NCBI GenBank assembly: GCA_947853245.1
Contig: CANTWP010000088.1
Span: 1 to 19,736, forward strand
Length of the DNA stretch: 19,736 nucleotides
Source: an uncultured Bacilli bacterium
Lineage (GTDB): Bacteria > Bacillota_I > Bacilli_A > RF39 > UBA660
Direction: 5' to 3'
The notes under the pieces were generated by a model. The model saw only the letters and a program-made list of their open reading frames with translations, was not told the DNA's origin and did no database searches. Both the position numbers and the translations under genes were made by a program. Below, one piece after another: positions 1 to 7,307 of this stretch. Each line of letters begins with the position of its first letter. Within the stretch, counting starts at the first letter, position 1.

Positions 1-714
1 ATTATAGAGAATGCCGCCAAAGAACCGGAAATAGTTAATGTTGCTACATTTTTAAATAATATGGGTGCTAAAATAAGTGGTGCTGGTACTAGTGAAATAA
101 AAATTGTTGGAGTTGATAAACTTCATAGCGGTTTTGCAGAAGTAATTCCTGACAGAATTGAAGCAGGCACTTATATTATAGCAGGTGCTTTGATGGGAAA
201 TAATTTAAAGATAGATAATATTATTCCAGATCATATAGAGCCTTTATTGTTAAAGCTTCAGGAGATGGGCGTTAATGTGGAAATAAATGATGATAATGTT
301 ATAGTAAGTAAAACTACTAATTTGAAGAAGGTTAGTGTTAAAACATTAGGTTATCCTGGTTTTCCTACAGATTTACAACAACCATTAACAACGTTACTTA
401 CTTATTGTAAGGGTCGTTCTATTTTAGAAGAAACTATTTATGAAAATAGATTTCAAAATGTTGAATATCTAAATATGATGGGGGCTAATATAGAGATTCA
501 TGATAAAAAGATTTACATTAATGGTCCAACAGAACTACATGGTTGTGAAGTAAAAGCTACAGATTTACGTGCAGGTGCTTGTCTTGTTCTTGCTGGATTA
601 GCCGCTGATGGCCAAACTATAATTAACGAAGTTGAACATGTTCTTAGAGGATATGAAAATATTATGGAAAAACTAACAAATGTAGGTGCTGTGATAGAAC
701 TTTTAGATGTATAA
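1..714 (+). CDS. murA: UDP-N-acetylglucosamine 1-carboxyvinyltransferase, C-terminal part (5' truncated by window)
   Basis: MurA transfers enolpyruvate from PEP to UDP-GlcNAc, the first committed step of peptidoglycan synthesis in the cytoplasm. The frame is open from base 1 and starts with IIENAAKEPE, so the gene begins before the window; the ATG at 61 is internal. About 237 codons of a family of roughly 420 are present, covering the end of one inside-out alpha/beta domain and the other domain. Visible family motifs are NMGAKISGAGT, the FPTDLQQP loop that carries the catalytic Asp, TIYENRF, DLRAGA and RGYENI near the end. The PEP-binding loop Cys lies outside the window. A strong terminator follows 24 bases after the stop. 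In Bacillus the second MurA paralogue (murZ/murAB) lies near rpmE; rpmE is 2.5 kb downstream here, so this may be that paralogue (inference). Confidence 0.96.
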   Translation: MIENAAKEPEIVNVATFLNNMGAKISGAGTSEIKIVGVDKLHSGFAEVIPDRIEAGTYIIAGALMGNNLKIDNIIPDHIEPLLLKLQEMGVNVEINDDNVIVSKTTNLKKVSVKTLGYPGFPTDLQQPLTTLLTYCKGRSILEETIYENRFQNVEYLNMMGANIEIHDKKIYINGPTELHGCEVKATDLRAGACLVLAGLAADGQTIINEVEHVLRGYENIMEKLTNVGAVIELLDV

Positions 715-738
715 ATATAATTAATATAAAATATAATG

Positions 739-764
739 AAGTAGAGTAAAACTCTACTTTTTTT
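739..764 (+). terminator. Rho-independent terminator after murA
   Basis: A perfect 9-bp stem (AAGTAGAGT paired with ACTCTACTT) with an AAA loop is followed by a run of T. It lies between murA and the SGNH gene, whose start codon is only 17 bases beyond the T-run, so that gene depends on read-through or on a promoter inside this region. Confidence 0.9.
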
Positions 765-780
765 AAACTTGGGGGTTAAT

Positions 781-1482
781 ATGAAAAAGTTATTTGTTAT
801 TATTTTGACTATTGTATTAGTAGTTTCTATTTATTTGATAAACTTAGATCGAAAGGTTTTCTTTTTTGCAATAGGTGATTCTGTATCTTTAGGAAAAGTA
901 GATAAGGCGATTACTGAAAAAAACTATAATTATTATATTGCGGATTATTTTAGTAAGATTTCTACTTTAGAAAAATATGTAAAACAGTATGAACAAGAAG
1001 GATTGAGGATTAATGATGTTATTAATGATATTAATAGTAATAAAAAGATTATGGTAGGAGATAGGGCTTATAGTTTAAAAAATCTTTTAATTAAAGCAGA
1101 TATAGTAACAATTTCCATAAATCACGATGATCTTTTTAATAAGCTTAATAATAATTATAATGTCAATGAACTTTACAACTGGATAGATGAGATCATAAAT
1201 GATTATGAAGATATGCTTTCTTTAATTCGGTCATATTGTAAAGAAAAAGTAGTTGTAATAGGGTATTATTATCCTGGCATATTGGAGTATGATTCACAAA
1301 TCTTCCAAGTCATTTCCCATTTAAATGATTCTTTTAAAGAAGTATCTTCTTTGTATGATGTATCATTTATAAATCCACTTGCTATTTTTTTAGAAAATGA
1401 AGATGCCATGGGATTATATTATCCAACTGAATTGGGATATAAACTAATTGGTGAACAAATTATTTCAATAATTAAAGATTGA
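781..1482 (+). CDS. SGNH/GDSL-hydrolase-like exported or membrane-anchored protein, C-terminal catalytic block altered
   Basis: This 233-residue protein starts with an uncleaved anchor or signal (MKK then a hydrophobic stretch, residues 4-20). It then has a block I motif, AIGDSVSLG, with the nucleophile Ser34, as in GDSL/SGNH esterases that deacylate lipids or sugars outside the cell. The ATG at 781 is chosen because GGGGG sits 5 bases upstream; an upstream in-frame TTG at 769 has no such site. A block III-like segment is recognisable (ISINHDDLF), and so is a segment resembling the family GLYNP loop (GYYYPG). The usual DxxHP of block V reads GxxYP (Gly211, Tyr214, Pro215), so the Asp-His half of the catalytic triad appears to be lost. 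It may be a binding protein or use another mechanism. It lies between murA and a Mur ligase, which suggests an envelope role (inference). Confidence 0.7.
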   Translation: MKKLFVIILTIVLVVSIYLINLDRKVFFFAIGDSVSLGKVDKAITEKNYNYYIADYFSKISTLEKYVKQYEQEGLRINDVINDINSNKKIMVGDRAYSLKNLLIKADIVTISINHDDLFNKLNNNYNVNELYNWIDEIINDYEDMLSLIRSYCKEKVVVIGYYYPGILEYDSQIFQVISHLNDSFKEVSSLYDVSFINPLAIFLENEDAMGLYYPTELGYKLIGEQIISIIKD

Positions 1483-1514
1483 TAATGATTTCTTATTAGT
1501 GGGACATAATATAA

Positions 1515-1543
1515 TTGAAAAAATACAGTATAAATGTTATAAT
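1515..1543 (+). promoter_or_regulatory. Sigma-A-type promoter for the membrane Mur ligase
   Basis: TTGAAA at 1515-1520 and TATAAT at 1538-1543 are separated by exactly 17 bases, with an extended -10 TGT just before the TATAAT. Transcription would start near 1550, giving a leader of about 18 bases that holds GGAGG at 1556-1560. Confidence 0.7.
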
Positions 1544-1567
1544 TTTAATAGTTATGGAGGATTAATT

Positions 1568-3157
1568 ATGTTATTATTTATTATGTCTCTAATTATATAT
1601 TTTTGGTATGATTTTATAAGAGTAAAAGTAGCATTACAAATGTTACAACAGAATTTTTATAATGAATCTAATAGATATTTAAAATGGACTATAAAAAATA
1701 TACATAAAAGTTATTTAACTTATGATTTATTAGCTTTACTTATTTTGATAGTGTCATTATTATGGAAAAATAATACTGTTCTTTTTGGAACGTTTTTAAT
1801 AACTTATACTATTATTTTGTATAAACATTATTGTGATGTAAAAACGGATCAAGTGAAAAAACCATTAAAAATAACTTTTAGAATAAAGAGATTGATATTC
1901 ACTATTTTACTATTTTATATTTTAGTATTTAGTTTGTTTTTTACAATTTGGAATTATAATTATTTTATTTTAATTGCGATACTTATTTTAATGAATATCC
2001 TTGTTTATTTTAAAGTATATTTAGCATATTTAATAAATTTACCTATAGAAAAAATGACTTATAATCATTATAAAAATAAAGCCAGTAAAAAATTATCACA
2101 GTTTAATACTATCTGCATTGGTATTACTGGTAGTTATGGTAAAACTAGTAGTAAAAATATTTTAAATGATATATTAAATAAAAAATATATAGTTTATGCT
2201 TCACCTGGTAATTTTAATACTCCACTTGGTTTAATGCGTACTATAAATAATAATTTGGATAAATTTGATGAAATTTTTATACCAGAAATCGCAGCCTGTT
2301 ATGTTGGAGAAATTAAGAAATCATGTGATTTTATAAAACCTAAATATGGAATAATTACTAACATTGGTTTAGCTCATTTAGATACCTTTAAATCTGAAGA
2401 AAATATTCAAAAAACAAAATTTGAACTTATTGAGTCTTTACCTAGTGATGGATTAGGAGTTTTAAATCTTGATGATCCAAAGCAAACAAGTTATAAGATT
2501 AAAAACAATTGTCGTATAAAATGGATCGGCATCGATGATCAAAGTGGTGATTGTTATGCATATAATATAAAATATACTAATAAAGGAACCAGTTTTGATT
2601 GTAAATTTAAAGATGATAATAAGGTTATTAGTTTTAAAACTAAATTATTTGGTAAACCTAATATTTATAATATTTTAGCGAGTTTAATAATCGCAAAAGA
2701 TCTGGGATTATCTTATGAACAAATGCAAAATGGTGTTTATAGCATTAAACCAGTTGAACATCGTTTAGAATTAAAAAAATATAAGGATGTTACAATTATA
2801 GATGATGCTTATAATTCAAATCCGGTTGGGTCGAAAATGGCTTTAGATGTACTATCTTTAATGCCTGGTATGAAAATTGTTGTTACACCTGGAATGATTG
2901 AACTAAAAGATAAACAGTATGAATTAAATTATCAGTTTGGTGAATATATTAGTGCTTGTGCCAATTATGTTATATTAGTTGGTAAAAATCAAACCAAACC
3001 AATATACGATGGTTTAATTAATAAAAGCTATTCAAAAGATAAAATATTCATTATAAATGATGTAAAGGAAGCTTTTAAATTAATAGATAAATTAAAAGAT
3101 AATGATACTTATGCATTATTAGAAAATGATTTACCCGATTTATTTAATGAAAAGTAA
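1568..3157 (+). CDS. Mur ligase family protein (MurF-like) with N-terminal transmembrane domain
   Basis: MurF-type ligases join D-Ala-D-Ala to the UDP-MurNAc-tripeptide using ATP. The protein has 529 residues. About the first 155 form several hydrophobic segments (near residues 1-16, 55-70, 72-90, 115-135 and 138-155), which a standard soluble MurF lacks; cytoplasmic ligase domains follow. The P-loop GITGSYGKT is at 185-193 with Lys192. SPGNFNTPLG, NIGLAHLDTF, the EHRLE segment and DDAYNSNPVG (412-421) are the usual MurF central and C-terminal signatures. The ATG at 1568 is chosen for GGAGG 7 bases upstream and because the promoter is just before it; a GTG at 1499 in frame would lie upstream of that promoter. 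Membrane-anchored Mur ligases of this type occur in clostridia and relatives. Whether it replaces canonical MurF or adds another residue cannot be told from this window. Confidence 0.88.
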   Translation: MLLFIMSLIIYFWYDFIRVKVALQMLQQNFYNESNRYLKWTIKNIHKSYLTYDLLALLILIVSLLWKNNTVLFGTFLITYTIILYKHYCDVKTDQVKKPLKITFRIKRLIFTILLFYILVFSLFFTIWNYNYFILIAILILMNILVYFKVYLAYLINLPIEKMTYNHYKNKASKKLSQFNTICIGITGSYGKTSSKNILNDILNKKYIVYASPGNFNTPLGLMRTINNNLDKFDEIFIPEIAACYVGEIKKSCDFIKPKYGIITNIGLAHLDTFKSEENIQKTKFELIESLPSDGLGVLNLDDPKQTSYKIKNNCRIKWIGIDDQSGDCYAYNIKYTNKGTSFDCKFKDDNKVISFKTKLFGKPNIYNILASLIIAKDLGLSYEQMQNGVYSIKPVEHRLELKKYKDVTIIDDAYNSNPVGSKMALDVLSLMPGMKIVVTPGMIELKDKQYELNYQFGEYISACANYVILVGKNQTKPIYDGLINKSYSKDKIFIINDVKEAFKLIDKLKDNDTYALLENDLPDLFNEK

Positions 3158-3195
3158 TGAATTTATTAATATTTCTTTATTTTTAAATAAAATTC

Positions 3196-3224
3196 TTGAT
3201 TTTTAAATTAAATGTTGCTATACT
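3196..3224 (+). promoter_or_regulatory. Sigma-A-type promoter of rpmE
   Basis: TTGATT at 3196-3201 and TATACT at 3219-3224 are separated by 17 bases. The predicted start near 3231 gives a leader of about 50 bases before the rpmE start codon. Confidence 0.72.
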
Positions 3225-3247
3225 AATTAAGAATTAAATTTCTATGG

Positions 3248-3263
3248 CATGAATTATGTCATG
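3248..3263 (+). promoter_or_regulatory. Small hairpin in the rpmE leader (possible ribosomal-protein leader)
   Basis: CATGA (3248-3252) and TCATG (3259-3263) can pair around a 6-base loop just upstream of the AAGGAG ribosome binding site (3268-3273). Leaders that let L31 control its own synthesis are described in Firmicutes, but this stem is only 5 bp, so the assignment is tentative. Confidence 0.25.
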
Positions 3264-3279
3264 GCGGAAGGAGACAAGT

Positions 3280-3504
3280 ATGAAAAAAGGAATTCATCCA
3301 GCATATATGGAAACTAAAGTAACATGTGCTTGTGGAAATACTTTTACTGTTCAATCTAATAAAGAAGAACTTCATTTGGAAGTATGTGATAAATGTCATC
3401 CATATTTTACAGGTGGAACTCAAGGTAAAGCCACAAAGACTGGCCGTGTTGAAAAGTTTAATCGTAAATATGGATTAAATCAAGATCAAAAAACTGCTGC
3501 ATAA
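3280..3504 (+). CDS. rpmE: 50S ribosomal protein L31, zinc-binding type
   Basis: L31 bridges the central protuberance of the 50S subunit and the 30S head. The 74-residue protein has the typical start MKKGIHP, a CxC pair (TCACG), a CxxC pair (VCDKCHP) that with it forms the zinc site of the C+ form, then YFTGG and TGRVEKFNRKYG. The ATG at 3280 is preceded by GGAG with 6 bases of spacing; the in-frame ATG at 3256 lies upstream of that site and is not used. The gene has its own promoter and terminator, so it is a single-gene unit, convergent with the minus-strand ATP-grasp gene. Confidence 0.97.
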   Translation: MKKGIHPAYMETKVTCACGNTFTVQSNKEELHLEVCDKCHPYFTGGTQGKATKTGRVEKFNRKYGLNQDQKTAA

Positions 3505-3519
3505 TGCAAGCAGTTTTTT
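3488..3519. terminator. Bidirectional terminator between rpmE and the ATP-grasp gene
   Basis: The stem AAAAACTGC+TGCA pairs with TGCA+GCAGTTTTT around a TAA loop, with one bulged A. The T-run on the plus side ends rpmE transcription, and the A-run at the 5' side supplies the T-run for the minus-strand genes whose last stop is at 3526. The stem includes the last codons and the stop codon of rpmE. Confidence 0.88.
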
Positions 3520-3525
3520 ATTTAT

Positions 3526-4749
3526 TTACCAATCTAATTCATTATATTTTTTTGTATAATTAAAATCTCTTAATAATAACCAAATTTTTCTTTTTATAGA
3601 ACTATCTTTTTTATATTTTAGCGGATTAACTAATTTTTTTTGTTTCTTTAAATTTAAAATTTCTTGTTTTAATTTCTCATTTTTAACATGTTTTTTAATA
3701 ACATTTATAGGGACAAAACTAAGTGCTACTTTTTCATCTATAACATGATATTCTTTTTCTTTATTAAAGATTAAATCATCTACCATATATTCTAGAAGAT
3801 TATATCCAGCGGCAGTCAAATAATAACTACTTCTAGCTTGTCTTGGATTAATTTCAAATACTTTATATTTGTTATCTCTAACATCATATTTTAAATCAAA
3901 TTCAGCGCAACCTTCATACCTTATTTTTTCTAAAAAATTTTTCATTTTATTGATCTGTTCTGTTGGAACACCGTGTTCATTATATCCATTTACTAAGACA
4001 GTGCAATTGCCAATCCCGGTACTAGTATGTTCTTGTAATCCTATTTGAGCAAAAGTTGCTAATTGGGCTTTTTTATTTTTATTGCAAAAGAATATAGAAT
4101 CAAATAATTGATCATCTCCACCTGGAATGAATTCCTGAATAATCAAATTTTTATCATATCCAGAAGCATTAATTTTATTAATTATACTATTTATTTCTTC
4201 TAAAGAATTAACTTTATAAACTTTAGCTTGTTCTTCAAAAGGATGGTTATAATAACTAACACCATCACCAGGCTTAATTATGATTGGAAACATAAATTCT
4301 GCGATATTATCTTGAATAACTTCGGTATCTTTTTGACATTTATATATATATGTTTTTGGAAATTCTAATTCACTATCTTTAAACGTTGTATAAAAATTAT
4401 CTTTAATTAATAAATTATTTAGTAAATCCTCATTGATTGCATAAAAAGTATAGTATTTTTCTAGTTTCTTTTTATTTTCTACAATAAGTCTAACATAAAA
4501 ATCATTACTAGGAATTAATACTAGTTTTTTATTTTTGTGTTTATTAGCAAACTCTATCAATTTACTAGTGAATATATTTTTGTCCCAAAGATTTCCACCT
4601 TCTTCAATATTTACAATATTACTTAGAGTAGTGTATTTCATTCTTTCTTTAATTATTAAATAAGGCTTTTTATTATATGCTTCATAACAATTTCTTGCCA
4701 TATAATAAGCATTGATATCAGATCCTATTATTACTATTTCAAAATCCAT
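3526..4749 (-). CDS. ATP-grasp ligase resembling D-aspartate ligase
   Basis: This 407-residue ATP-grasp enzyme is of the carboxylate-amine ligase type. Its first 25 residues (IGSDINAYYMAR, EAYNKKPY) follow the pattern I recall for the Enterococcus faecium D-aspartate ligase, which activates the side-chain carboxylate of D-Asp and attaches it to the Lys of the peptidoglycan precursor. ATP-grasp landmarks are IIIKPG (Lys159), a glycine-rich loop GDGVSYY, IIQEFIPGGDD (203-213), the acidic EFDLKYD (283-289) and the metal-binding FEINPRQARSS (298-308). The start codon overlaps the coupling region of the racemase upstream: one base separates the two genes, and the AAAGGAAG ribosome site lies inside the racemase end. 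Such co-translation with a racemase suggests the racemase supplies its D-amino acid. The substrate is inferred; D-Asp, D-Ala or D-Ser are all possible. Confidence 0.8.
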   Translation of the reverse strand: MDFEIVIIGSDINAYYMARNCYEAYNKKPYLIIKERMKYTTLSNIVNIEEGGNLWDKNIFTSKLIEFANKHKNKKLVLIPSNDFYVRLIVENKKKLEKYYTFYAINEDLLNNLLIKDNFYTTFKDSELEFPKTYIYKCQKDTEVIQDNIAEFMFPIIIKPGDGVSYYNHPFEEQAKVYKVNSLEEINSIINKINASGYDKNLIIQEFIPGGDDQLFDSIFFCNKNKKAQLATFAQIGLQEHTSTGIGNCTVLVNGYNEHGVPTEQINKMKNFLEKIRYEGCAEFDLKYDVRDNKYKVFEINPRQARSSYYLTAAGYNLLEYMVDDLIFNKEKEYHVIDEKVALSFVPINVIKKHVKNEKLKQEILNLKKQKKLVNPLKYKKDSSIKRKIWLLLRDFNYTKKYNELDW

Positions 4750-4750
4750 A

Positions 4751-5908
4751 TTAATCTTCCTTTCGCTCTTTAATATACATTCTTGGTATAAATTCTGGAA
4801 TACATGTTAGCAATTGATAAACAGTAGTATTAGCGTTTCTAGCAGCATCTTTGGCGGTAATATTATTTCCAAACAATTCTACAGTATCGCCTTCTTTTAT
4901 CGTATTGTCTATAGCAATAGAAATCATTCCCATATTGATTGTCCCAATTATTTTGTATCTTTTATTTTTAATATAAACATAATTATTGTTATAATTTAAA
5001 TTTAATCCATCATAATAACCTATTTCTGCGGTAGCTACAAACATATCATTATCTGCTTTATAAGTCATTCCATATCCAACCAGTTGCCCAGCTTTTATCT
5101 TCTTAACTTGTATAATTTTAGTGTATAGAGAAAATGCTGGTGTTAAATTAATTTCATCATAATTTCTCTCTGGTATATTGTAAATTTTTCGTTTTAGTGA
5201 GTATTTAATTTTATCAATAAAAGTTCTTTCTATTTTTTTTTGCCCGTATCCATACATAGCAATTCCTACTCTTATACCATTACAAAATGGTATTTTTTCT
5301 TGGCATAGCATAGTTATACTTCTATCAATATGAATGATCTTAAACATATTTAAATCAATTAAATTAGTAATATCTGCAAAAGCTTCTAGTTGTTTTTTTC
5401 TATAAATATCCGCAATTCCGGTAGTTCCCATATGTGTAAATATACCTTCTATATTAATATTCTTATTATGGCCTAAAGTATTTATAGCGTTTTTTAAATC
5501 CTGTTTATCATCGAAACCCAGTCTACTCATCCCACTATCGATCTTTATATGAATAGAAATAGGTTCTTTGATATCCTTTATTTCCTCTGCATAGTGTAAA
5601 CTGTGTACTGTTAAAGTTATTTTGTTTTTACTACAAATATCTAAAAAACTTGTATCGATCGGTTGTAAGCATAAGATAGGAATGTCTTTATTAATTTCTC
5701 GAATTTTCATAGCTTCATCTAAACTAGATACGGCTAAATAATTGATTCCATTTTCAATCAAGGTATTGATAGTTTCGAATCCATGCCCATAACAATTGCC
5801 TTTAACAACTCCAAAATAGTATTTATAGTCATTATATTTCTCTAGAATTGTCTTTATATTATTTTTAATATTATGTAAATTGATTTCAACGTGAGTAGCC
5901 CTATACAT
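4751..5908 (-). CDS. alr: Alanine racemase family (PLP fold type III) amino-acid racemase, with unusual active-site substitutions
   Basis: Alr-family enzymes interconvert L- and D-amino acids through a PLP aldimine. This 385-residue protein keeps the core catalytic residues: Lys36 in VVKGNCYGHG binds PLP, Tyr283 in VGYGMTY is the second base, and DSGMSRLGF (Arg129), FTHMG (His159) and IRVGIAMYG (Arg213) are present. It departs from the family at the usual N-S pair before the phosphate site (Arg196-Ser197), at the usual M-D (Met326-Gly327), and just before the C-terminal IPRMY (Pro371-Glu372-Phe373, where a Tyr or basic residue is common). An insertion of about 20 residues lies around 223-250. 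It heads a minus-strand operon with the ATP-grasp ligase. It may be plain alanine racemase or have shifted specificity, for example serine or another D-residue. A GAGG site lies 5 bases before the ATG. Confidence 0.87.
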   Translation of the reverse strand: MYRATHVEINLHNIKNNIKTILEKYNDYKYYFGVVKGNCYGHGFETINTLIENGINYLAVSSLDEAMKIREINKDIPILCLQPIDTSFLDICSKNKITLTVHSLHYAEEIKDIKEPISIHIKIDSGMSRLGFDDKQDLKNAINTLGHNKNINIEGIFTHMGTTGIADIYRKKQLEAFADITNLIDLNMFKIIHIDRSITMLCQEKIPFCNGIRVGIAMYGYGQKKIERTFIDKIKYSLKRKIYNIPERNYDEINLTPAFSLYTKIIQVKKIKAGQLVGYGMTYKADNDMFVATAEIGYYDGLNLNYNNNYVYIKNKRYKIIGTINMGMISIAIDNTIKEGDTVELFGNNITAKDAARNANTTVYQLLTCIPEFIPRMYIKERKED

Positions 5909-5930
5909 ATGAACCTCTTTTCTATCTTTA

Positions 5931-5939
5931 ATTATAGCA
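5931..5939 (-). promoter_or_regulatory. Extended -10 promoter of the racemase/ligase operon
   Basis: Read on the minus strand, TGC-TATAAT forms an extended -10 element 22 bases upstream of the racemase start codon. No good -35 is visible at 16-18 bases, which is acceptable for extended -10 promoters. Confidence 0.55.
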
Positions 5940-6012
5940 CATTAGATGATTTAAGTATATTATATTATGTAAAAATCCTAGTTATGTAGTATTGTAAATC
6001 GTGTGCTAGCCC

Positions 6013-6041
6013 TTTACTAATTTAGAGTTTTGTAGTATTAT
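6013..6041 (+). promoter_or_regulatory. Sigma-A-type promoter of the femAB operon
   Basis: TTTACT at 6013-6018 and TATTAT at 6036-6041 are separated by 17 bases. It is the only convincing plus-strand promoter before the six tightly packed genes that end at the terminator at 12341. It is divergent from the racemase promoter 75-100 bases away. Confidence 0.65.
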
Positions 6042-6067
6042 TAAAGAGAATGATTGAGGTGAAATTA

Positions 6068-7306
6068 ATGCAATTTTGCGAACTTACTGAAGAAGAGTTT
6101 AAGAATTTTTCATCAGAACATAGTTTAAGATCTTTTTTACAAACGCCAGAAATGGCTATTATTAAGAGAATCGATAATTGGAATTATTATTATGTTGGTG
6201 TAAAACAAGATAAAAAAGTTTTATGCGCAACATTATTGTTAGAATATAAAGGTAGACATTTTAAAACATTTAGTTCTCCAAGAGGATATTTAATAGATTA
6301 TAGAGATAAAGAATTATTAAAGTTCTTTACAAAAGAGATAAAAAAATTTATAAAGAAAAAAGGTGGCTCTTTTTTAAACATAGAACCTAATGTTCTTTAT
6401 AAAGAAAGGGATATAGATGGTCAAATAGTATCTAATGGATTTGACAATTCAGATATATATCAGAATTTAATAAAACTTAATTATAAGCATAATGGTTTTT
6501 ATTTAAATTTAGATGCGAGTAAACAATGCCGTTGGGAATTTATTTTAGATATTTCTGATAAAAGTGAAGATGAGGTTTTTAATAATTTTAAGCCCAATAC
6601 TAGGAATGTTATAAGAAAAAATATAAAATACGGTGTTTATGTTAGAGAATTGGCTTATAATGAGTTAGATAAATTTTATGATCTAGTACAAAATAGTGGT
6701 GAAAGACATGATTTTCATAGTCGTAGTGTAAAATATTATCAAAGTATGTATAATGTCTTCCATGATAAAGGTATGGTTAAATTTTTAGTTACCGAATTAG
6801 TATTAGATAATTATATTAGTACTTTAAAATCAGAAATTTCAGAATTAAAAGATAAAATATCATCTATTAATAATAACAATCATAATAAAGGTAGATATGA
6901 AGAATTTAAAAGTCAAATTCAAACATCAGAAGATCGCATTAACGAAGCCCTAAAGTTAAAAGATAAATATGGTGATAAAGTTATCATGGCTGGTGCTATG
7001 TTCATGTTGTATGGAACAGAAATTGTATATTTATTTAGTGGTACAAGAAATGATTTTTTGACCTTAAAATCTCAGTTTCTTTTACAATGGCATATTATTA
7101 AATATGGTATAGATAATGGTTACAAGATTTATAATTTTGGAGGCATAAGTGGCATATTAAATAAAAGTGATGCTAGATATGGACTTTATATATTCAAAAA
7201 AAGTTTTGGTGGTAATGTTATAGAGTATATAGGGGATTTTGATTTAATAGTGTCTCCTGTAAAGTATTCGTTGCGTAAAATTCTTGAGAAGATCGGAGGT
7301 AGATAG
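6068..7306 (+). CDS. FemAB-family aminoacyl-tRNA-dependent peptidyltransferase
   Basis: FemABX enzymes add L-amino acids from aminoacyl-tRNA to the stem-peptide side chain of lipid II on the inner face of the membrane, building the interpeptide bridge. This 412-residue protein follows FemA/FemB throughout: an ELTEEEFKNF start, SPRGYLIDY, the LNIEPN strand, a FKPNTRNVIRKN segment, and a coiled-coil arm at about residues 242-303 (repeated Lys/Glu/Ile heptads) inserted between the two GNAT-like halves. It ends with YNFGGISG and FKKSFGGNVIEYIGDF. The ATG at 6068 follows GAGGTGA with 5 bases of spacing; the ATG at 6050 lies upstream of that site. It is the first gene of the operon and its stop is one base before the next start. 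The added residue cannot be read from the sequence. Confidence 0.93.
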   Translation: MQFCELTEEEFKNFSSEHSLRSFLQTPEMAIIKRIDNWNYYYVGVKQDKKVLCATLLLEYKGRHFKTFSSPRGYLIDYRDKELLKFFTKEIKKFIKKKGGSFLNIEPNVLYKERDIDGQIVSNGFDNSDIYQNLIKLNYKHNGFYLNLDASKQCRWEFILDISDKSEDEVFNNFKPNTRNVIRKNIKYGVYVRELAYNELDKFYDLVQNSGERHDFHSRSVKYYQSMYNVFHDKGMVKFLVTELVLDNYISTLKSEISELKDKISSINNNNHNKGRYEEFKSQIQTSEDRINEALKLKDKYGDKVIMAGAMFMLYGTEIVYLFSGTRNDFLTLKSQFLLQWHIIKYGIDNGYKIYNFGGISGILNKSDARYGLYIFKKSFGGNVIEYIGDFDLIVSPVKYSLRKILEKIGGR

Positions 7307-7307
7307 T

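Noticed and set aside
732..737. TATAAT upstream of the SGNH gene as its promoter
   Set aside because: No -35 element at suitable spacing, and the start site would fall inside the terminator stem; TATAAT is frequent by chance in such A+T-rich sequence.
3170..3190. AT-only inverted repeat after the Mur ligase
   Set aside because: TTTATTT/AAATAAA has no G-C pair and no proper T-run; chance is likely.
4814..4999. Small plus-strand open frame inside the racemase gene
   Set aside because: It lies antisense to a well-supported gene and has no ribosome site or family resemblance.
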